A DNA stretch of 64,000 bases from Allocatelliglobosispora scoriae (GTDB lineage: Bacteria > Actinomycetota > Actinomycetes > Mycobacteriales > Micromonosporaceae): the NCBI RefSeq assembly GCF_014204945.1, contig NZ_JACHMN010000001.1, positions 1,240,001 through 1,304,000 on the forward strand, read 5' to 3'. Each line of letters starts with the position of its first letter. The first letter of the stretch is position 1. Shown in pieces: positions 59,020-64,000 of the stretch. The notes beneath the pieces were generated by a model. The model saw only the letters and a list, made by a program, of their open reading frames with translations, did not search any database and was not told the origin of the DNA. The position numbers and the translations under genes are program-made.

Positions 59020-59134
59020 TCGGTAACCCCTGTTCGATGGTGCCGCGGCGGGCAGTGTGCGGCACCCCGTCCGCCCTCGTCAAGACCGACGCCGGTTGCC
59101 GCTTTGTCGCAGTGGTCGCGCATAATCGCACGTC

Positions 59135-60358
59135 ATGAGCGACCCCTCCGTGATCGACAGCCTCCGGGCGGCGGCCCGCGCCCGTCCCGACGATCTTCCG
59201 TTGCGGGTGCACCTGGCCGAGATGCTCCTGCGGGCCGGCCGATCGGCCGAGGCGATCAGCGAGGCGGCGGGAGTCCTCGCCGTTGATCCGCAGCACGCGG
59301 CGGCGCAGGCGTTGATGAGGACCGCGATCGCGCCACCGGCCCACCTCGATCCGGGCCCCGGCTCACCCGACCAGCCCGCCTCGGGCGCCGACGTGGACTG
59401 GAACGCGCTGGAGCGGGACCTCGCCGGTGTCGCCCTCCCCCGGTTCGCCACCGGACCGGAGACCGGCGAGGCCGATCGCACGTTCGACGTGGAGCGCTCG
59501 CAGCTGCGCCTGGACGACGTCGGCGGCATGGCCGAGGTGAAGAAGCGGCTCGAGATGGCGTTCCTCGCCCCGATGCGCAACCCGAAGCTGCGGGCGATGT
59601 ACGGCAAGAGCCTGCGCGGCGGCCTGCTGCTCTACGGCCCGCCCGGCTGCGGCAAGACCTTCCTGGCCCGGGCGGTGGCCGGGGAGATGGGCGCCAGTTT
59701 CATCACCCTGTCCATCGTCGACGTGCTCAACATGTGGATCGGCAACTCCGAGCGCAACCTGCACGAGATGTTCGAAGCCGCCCGGCGCAACGCCCCCTGC
59801 GTGCTGTTCCTCGACGAGATCGACGCGCTGGGCCACAAGCGGTCCCAGATGAACTCCTCCGGCATGCGCACGCTCGTCAACCAGCTGCTCGCCGAGCTCG
59901 ACGGCATGGACGGCGACAACGAGGGCGTGTTCGTCCTGGCCGCCACGAACGCGCCCTGGGACGTGGACGCCGCGCTGCGCCGCCCGGGACGGCTGGACCG
60001 CGTCGTGCTGGTCCTGCCGCCCGATGCCGCAGCACGCGAGGCCGTCCTCACCTACCACCTGCGGGACCGGCCCATCGCCGGCATCGACCTGAAACGCATC
60101 GTCGGGGCGACGGAGGACTTCTCGGGAGCGGATCTGGCCCATCTGTGCGAGACCGCCGCCGAATACGCCATGCACGACTCGATCACCACGGGTGAGATCC
60201 GCATGATCGAGCAACGCGACTTCGACAGGTCGCTGCGCGAGGTTCGCCCATCGACCGCACCGTGGTTCGCCACCAGCCGAAACGTGGCGCTCTTCGCCAA
60301 CGAGGGCGGGCTGTACGACGACCTCGCCGCGTACCTGAAGAAACGCAAGCTGCTGTGA
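59135..60358 (+). CDS. TPR-AAA+ ATPase (FtsH/Cdc48-type AAA domain)
   Basis: The 407-residue protein has two TPR-like helices at the N-terminus (about 8-70; LPLRVHLAEMLLRAGRSAEA), a disordered linker, and one classic AAA domain (about 128-380). Walker A is GPPGCGKT (about 169-176), Walker B LFLDEID (about 224-230), with the second region of homology ATNAPWDVDAALRRPGRLDR and a C-terminal helix for hexamerisation. No protease domain is attached, so it is likely an unfoldase or disassembly motor with a TPR adaptor. GTGA overlap with the next gene, also TPR-containing, suggests a two-protein machine. Confidence 0.88.
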   Translation: MSDPSVIDSLRAAARARPDDLPLRVHLAEMLLRAGRSAEAISEAAGVLAVDPQHAAAQALMRTAIAPPAHLDPGPGSPDQPASGADVDWNALERDLAGVALPRFATGPETGEADRTFDVERSQLRLDDVGGMAEVKKRLEMAFLAPMRNPKLRAMYGKSLRGGLLLYGPPGCGKTFLARAVAGEMGASFITLSIVDVLNMWIGNSERNLHEMFEAARRNAPCVLFLDEIDALGHKRSQMNSSGMRTLVNQLLAELDGMDGDNEGVFVLAATNAPWDVDAALRRPGRLDRVVLVLPPDAAAREAVLTYHLRDRPIAGIDLKRIVGATEDFSGADLAHLCETAAEYAMHDSITTGEIRMIEQRDFDRSLREVRPSTAPWFATSRNVALFANEGGLYDDLAAYLKKRKLL

Positions 60359-61452
60359 ACACCGCTGCCGTGATCGACGATCTCCGACGGGCAGAGAGCC
60401 TGCTGGAGATCGACAGGCTGGAGGCCGCGCGGGAGATCCTCGCTCGGATACTGGCGGAGCAGCCCGATCTCTACGAGGCGCAGTGTTTGGCGGCTCGCGC
60501 GAACATGGCGCCGGGGCGGTACTCGATGATGCTGCTCCACGCCGAAGCCGCGATCGCGGTCGAACCCGGGATGGACTGGGCACACCGCCTGCGCGCCATC
60601 GCCCTGCGCCACAGCCTCCAGTACGACGCCTCCGTCGCCGCCGCGAGAACGGCGGTCCGGATCGCGCCCGACGCGTGGCAGTCCCACACCACCCTGACCG
60701 ACTCCCTGCTCATGTTCACGACCACGGCGGAGCTTCGCGAGGCTCACGACGCGGCGAAGCGGGCCCGGGAACTCGCACCGGAGCAGCCCTCCGCGCACAT
60801 CACCATGGCACGGGTCTACAGCGCTGTCGCCGACCACCGCAGAGCCCGCGAATGCCAGCAGACCGCGTTGTCGCTGGACCCCGAGAACACCATCGCCCGA
60901 CACAACCTGGCCGTCAACCAGCTCGCCCAGGGGAAGCTCGCCGCGGCCGGCCGGCAACTCGCGAGTGTCATCGCCGCGAACCCCCATCACCCCCTCTTCC
61001 AGCACAACACTTCCGTCGCGGCGAACGTGTGGGTATGGCGTCGCGCCGACCACGCCGCTTTCGCCTGGGCCGCAGCCGCAGTGCTCGCGCTGCGCTGGCC
61101 GGGCAGCCTCGCAGACCACGTGGGCGCCGCCGTCCTCGCCGCAGTGCAGGTGATCGGTCTGGTGACCGCATACCGGCGGCTGCCGGCCGGCATGAGACAC
61201 CTGGTACGCGCCGCTCCCAGCCGTCACGCCAAGCGACGGATCCTCGCCTACGGGTGCGTCGCGGCACCGACCAGCGCCCTCGTCCTGCACGCGGTGGCGA
61301 TGAACCCCGTCATCACCGGGATCGCGGGGGCGGCGGCGGTGCCTGCCTTCGGGTGCGTCATCTTCGCCGCAGCGCGACTGCGCAGCCGTGCTGTCGCAGC
61401 GGTCATCGGCTTCTTCCGGCGGTGGCGCTTCCGGCTGTTCGTTCTCCGCTGA
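60355..61452 (+). CDS. TPR-repeat membrane protein
   Basis: The 365-residue protein has about six TPR units (about 1-225; AREILARILAEQPDLYEAQ, AHDAAKRARELAPEQPSAH, ECQQTALSLDPENTIARHNL) and a C-terminal half with three or four membrane segments (about 235-350). GTG 60355 overlaps the AAA gene stop. The TPR array should face the cytosol and could recruit the TPR-AAA ATPase to the membrane. I find no family name. Confidence 0.78.
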   Translation: MNTAAVIDDLRRAESLLEIDRLEAAREILARILAEQPDLYEAQCLAARANMAPGRYSMMLLHAEAAIAVEPGMDWAHRLRAIALRHSLQYDASVAAARTAVRIAPDAWQSHTTLTDSLLMFTTTAELREAHDAAKRARELAPEQPSAHITMARVYSAVADHRRARECQQTALSLDPENTIARHNLAVNQLAQGKLAAAGRQLASVIAANPHHPLFQHNTSVAANVWVWRRADHAAFAWAAAAVLALRWPGSLADHVGAAVLAAVQVIGLVTAYRRLPAGMRHLVRAAPSRHAKRRILAYGCVAAPTSALVLHAVAMNPVITGIAGAAAVPAFGCVIFAAARLRSRAVAAVIGFFRRWRFRLFVLR

Positions 61453-61710
61453 CGCCGCCCTCCTCGCCGCGGCCGGAGGCTGATCGTCGTGGTCGAGGCG
61501 ACACTCCCTAAAGCTTCCTAGGCAGGTTGAGCCGGCAGGAAGATCCTCCTACTCGGTGGTCGTCGCCGGGGCGACGCTCGCGATGACCACCCTGGTGAAA
61601 CCGTCCTGAACGGGAAGCAGACGTCCAGCCGGCGATCGGCGGCGACCCCGCCGGCGCAGCGGACCGGGCGTAGATCGACATGGCGGGCGAGCAGAACTAC
61701 GCTGTGCGGC

Positions 61711-63069
61711 GTGTTCCGCGACGTCGAGGCAGAACGGCTCCTGAGCGCCGCCCGGCACACGGCCGACCCGGTGGCGGCCGCCCGGCTGGCCACCGAGGCG
61801 TTCCTCGAACTGTCGCGCACCGCCGATCCCGACACCCTGTCACCGCTCGTGCGGCGCTTGGCCGGGCTGCGGTCCGAGCCGCCGAGAGCGCAGACGGAGG
61901 CGCTCTTCCACACCGTCGCCGGAGTGGTGGCGATGCGTACGCGCCAGTCCCACGCCGCTCGGCACCTCGACGCCGCGATCCGGCTCATCGAGCAGCGCCG
62001 GCTGCACGACGATCCGCTCTTCCTCGAATGCGCCGTCACGTGCACGCTCACCGTGATGCGCCCGCACGAGGTGCGCCCCCGCTACGCCCACCTCATCGCC
62101 GGCCTCGACACCGAACCCGCCCGGCGGGCCCGGCTGGTGGCCCTGCTCGGCCTCGGCGACGCGTGGAGCGGAGGGCTGCTGCGGGGGCGTACCGAGCTGA
62201 AGGAGGCGGTGCGGCTGGCCCGCGCGGCCGAGCGGACCGATATCGAGGCGGAGGCGATGTCGTGGCTGGCGAAGGTCGAGGCGCTCTGCGGCGACCTGCC
62301 CGCCGCGGCCGACGCGCTGCTGCGGACCCGCGACCTCGCCGCGCGCGCCGGGTCGAGCTGGGTCGCCTTTCACATCACCGAGTGCGCCGCAGCGCTGCAC
62401 CTCGCCTCCGGCGACCAGGACGCCTGGCTGGGCGTGCTGGAGAACGTCGTCGCCACCCACGTCGGCGCGACCTCGGGGCTCGTTTTCGAACACCGCTGGG
62501 AGCTCGCCACCCACTACGCCCTGCACGACCGCGCCGCCGATGCCGCCGCGCTGCTGACGGACCTGCCGGAACCGCCGCTCGCCTGGCCCGGCGCACCCGT
62601 CCTGCCCGCCTGGCGGGCCTGGATCTCCGATCCCGCCGACATCTCCGCGATGGCCGGATTCGAGGCCGCTCTGGCGGGGCTGAACCAGCCCGTGGAGCGG
62701 CTGTCCCGGGCCCGCATGGCGTGGCTGCTCGGCTCCCAGCACGCCCGCCTCGGCCGCCGGGCCGACGCGTTCCGGCTGCTGGAGAGCGCGTCGGCGGCGT
62801 ACGCGTCGATGGGCGCTGCCGGACTGCTGGCGCGGGTGACCGACGAACTCGACCGGATCGCACCCGGATCGACACCGTCTCTACTCACCACCGCCGAGAC
62901 CCGCGTCGCCCGCGCGGTCGCGGGCGGTCTCAGCAACCCGGAGACCGCGCAGCTGCTCGGCGTCTCGGCCAGGACCGTCGAGTTCCACCTCGGCAACGTC
63001 TTCCGCAAGCTCGGGGTCCGCAACCGCACGGAACTGGTCGGGGCCCTGGGTCCTGCGGTCCGTCCATGA
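61711..63069 (+). CDS. LuxR-family regulator with TPR-like helical N-terminal domain
   Basis: The 452-residue protein has a long alpha-helical repeat region (about 1-375) like the C-terminal TPR half of large ATP-binding LuxR (LAL/MalT) regulators, but with no P-loop. A LuxR-type helix-turn-helix follows (about 388-450; TTAETRVARAVAGGLSNPET, VSARTVEFHLGNVFRKLGV). GTG 61711 is the first start in frame. The 258 bp upstream show no gene. Target unknown. Confidence 0.87.
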   Translation: MFRDVEAERLLSAARHTADPVAAARLATEAFLELSRTADPDTLSPLVRRLAGLRSEPPRAQTEALFHTVAGVVAMRTRQSHAARHLDAAIRLIEQRRLHDDPLFLECAVTCTLTVMRPHEVRPRYAHLIAGLDTEPARRARLVALLGLGDAWSGGLLRGRTELKEAVRLARAAERTDIEAEAMSWLAKVEALCGDLPAAADALLRTRDLAARAGSSWVAFHITECAAALHLASGDQDAWLGVLENVVATHVGATSGLVFEHRWELATHYALHDRAADAAALLTDLPEPPLAWPGAPVLPAWRAWISDPADISAMAGFEAALAGLNQPVERLSRARMAWLLGSQHARLGRRADAFRLLESASAAYASMGAAGLLARVTDELDRIAPGSTPSLLTTAETRVARAVAGGLSNPETAQLLGVSARTVEFHLGNVFRKLGVRNRTELVGALGPAVRP

Positions 63070-63168
63070 CATGTCGACCTAGGGAACTCCCGGGGTTCTC
63101 GCACCGCGACGCGTCGCCATCCCGACAGGAGCGGGCGTGCCCGGTGAACCGTTGAGATCGTCTCCGGC

Positions 63169-64000
63169 ATGTCGCGAAGAACTCTCGCAATCACCGCTAC
63201 CCTCCTTCTCCTGGCGACGGCCCTGACCGGGTTCCCGGCGTCGGCCGCGCCGGAGGAGGCGCCTGTCCTGAAATCCCTGCGCCTGTGCGACCCCACCGGC
63301 TGCTACCTCGCCTGGCGCGTCGTCGATTCCGACGGCGACGGCGTCTGCGACGCAGACGAGATCGTGGCGGGCACCGACCCCTACGACGCGCGCAGCCACC
63401 CGGGGATGGCGCTGCTGGTGGAGCTCACCGCCGCCCGTACCCTGCCGTCCTTCGAGGCCGGTCAGGGCGGCTTCGCCGTCATCCCCGCCAACGTCCTGGC
63501 CGCCTGGGCGAAGGACGGCCGCTCCACCGACGGCGTCTTCGCCTACGCCACGCGAGCCGACGCCCTCGCGCGCATGGGCGTCAGCTCCGAGCTGCTCGCC
63601 GAGTGGGGACTCAACCCCGGCCGGGGCCTGACGATCGGGGTCGGCCTGGCCGCCGAGGTGGGACAGACACCGCCCCTGCGGGTCGGCAGCCTCGCCGTCA
63701 CCCGCGCCTCCTCCGGCTTCGGCCAGCCCTACGGCTCGTCGACCGTGACCGGGATCAAGGGAGCCGACGGTCTGCCCGCGCAGCTCATCGCCTATGCCAA
63801 CGGGGTGAAGGGCATCGCCACCTACGCCGCCGGGCAGACCGACACCTCCTTCACCGATGGGAACGGTGCCGGGATCGGCGGCAAGACCACCATCACCGGC
63901 AAGGACGGCCACGGCTACCCGACGATGACCGAGATGGTCACCGACTCGAACGGCCAGGTCGAGTCGATCACCCGGACGTCGCAGGTGGGCGACGCCAATT
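63169..64000 (+). CDS. Secreted protein with calcium-binding loop (truncated by window end)
   Basis: The first 277 residues are present and the frame is open at the end of the window. A signal peptide (MSRRTLAITATLLLLATALT, ending ASA-AP) precedes a Cys pair (LCDPTGC) and a thrombospondin-type-3/EF-like loop DSDGDGVCDADE, so the protein is exported and binds calcium. The rest is Gly/Thr-rich and beta-like (STVTGIKGADG, TTITGKDGHGYPTM). I cannot name a family. No strong ribosome-binding site is seen. Confidence 0.78.
   Translation, partial: MSRRTLAITATLLLLATALTGFPASAAPEEAPVLKSLRLCDPTGCYLAWRVVDSDGDGVCDADEIVAGTDPYDARSHPGMALLVELTAARTLPSFEAGQGGFAVIPANVLAAWAKDGRSTDGVFAYATRADALARMGVSSELLAEWGLNPGRGLTIGVGLAAEVGQTPPLRVGSLAVTRASSGFGQPYGSSTVTGIKGADGLPAQLIAYANGVKGIATYAAGQTDTSFTDGNGAGIGGKTTITGKDGHGYPTMTEMVTDSNGQVESITRTSQVGDAN

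Overview
The window is GC-rich DNA with codon use, domain families and overlapping start/stop codons typical of a mycelial actinomycete. I would guess Micromonosporaceae, but no rRNA or marker gene here settles it. I saw no rRNA, tRNA, CRISPR array, insertion sequence or prophage. Genes are dense and many neighbours share ATGA or GTGA junctions, so several operons are translationally coupled.

Layout. (1) 1-3912, minus strand: a CBS-domain protein followed by the start of a very large fusion protein (FHA, a helical region resembling heme dioxygenases, an FAD/NAD(P)H reductase and cytochrome b5) that runs off the left edge. (2) 4068-13312: a compact polyketide-type locus. It has a free ketosynthase, a two-domain carrier protein, a ketosynthase-like decarboxylase with its active-site Cys replaced by Ser, an HMG-CoA synthase homologue, two enoyl-CoA hydratase/isomerase homologues, a ketoreductase-type SDR and an enoyl reductase-type MDR on the plus strand. 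A carboxymuconolactone decarboxylase-like protein, a MaoC-like protein and a SARP activator lie on the minus strand. Together these are the parts of a beta-branching (HCS) cassette, but no modular synthase is present. This is the main candidate for an undescribed system. (3) 13549-15340: an EF-hand protein and two decayed or frameshifted secreted-protein genes.

(4) 15661-28120: a mannan/mannoside utilisation locus. It encodes a binding protein, two permeases, a GH2 beta-mannosidase, a ROK kinase, two secreted GH26 mannanases, a GH1 enzyme and a secreted esterase. Three products carry almost identical ricin-type CBM13 modules. An exact 16-nt motif precedes both the transporter and the GH2 gene. 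Extracellular enzymes would cut and deacylate the polymer, the ABC importer (whose ATPase must be elsewhere) would import oligosaccharides, and GH2, GH1 and the kinase would finish the job inside. (5) 28204-33004: a membrane protein/SDR/membrane protein operon facing a MarR regulator across an inverted repeat, then an OmpR-type two-component system. (6) 33005-33919: mostly non-coding, with a subtilase remnant. (7) 33920-41488: a cyclase-family hydrolase, a pair of overlapping dynamin-like GTPase genes (one with two GTPase domains) and a CPBP protease. (8) 41565-45372: PadR plus membrane protein, an unknown gene, a short MetE-like protein behind an AT-rich leader, and a small secreted protein.

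(9) 45529-52375, minus strand: a xylan degradation cluster read in the order GH43-CBM13, GH10-CBM2, CBM2-GH62, CBM2-GH30. Two LacI-type operator candidates lie upstream of GH43. (10) 52899-64000: DEAD-box helicase, MFS exporter, ArsR/SRPBCC pair with an operator-like repeat, an RraA-like protein, a TPR-AAA ATPase coupled to a TPR-membrane protein, a LuxR-type regulator, and the beginning of a secreted protein with a calcium-binding loop cut by the window end.
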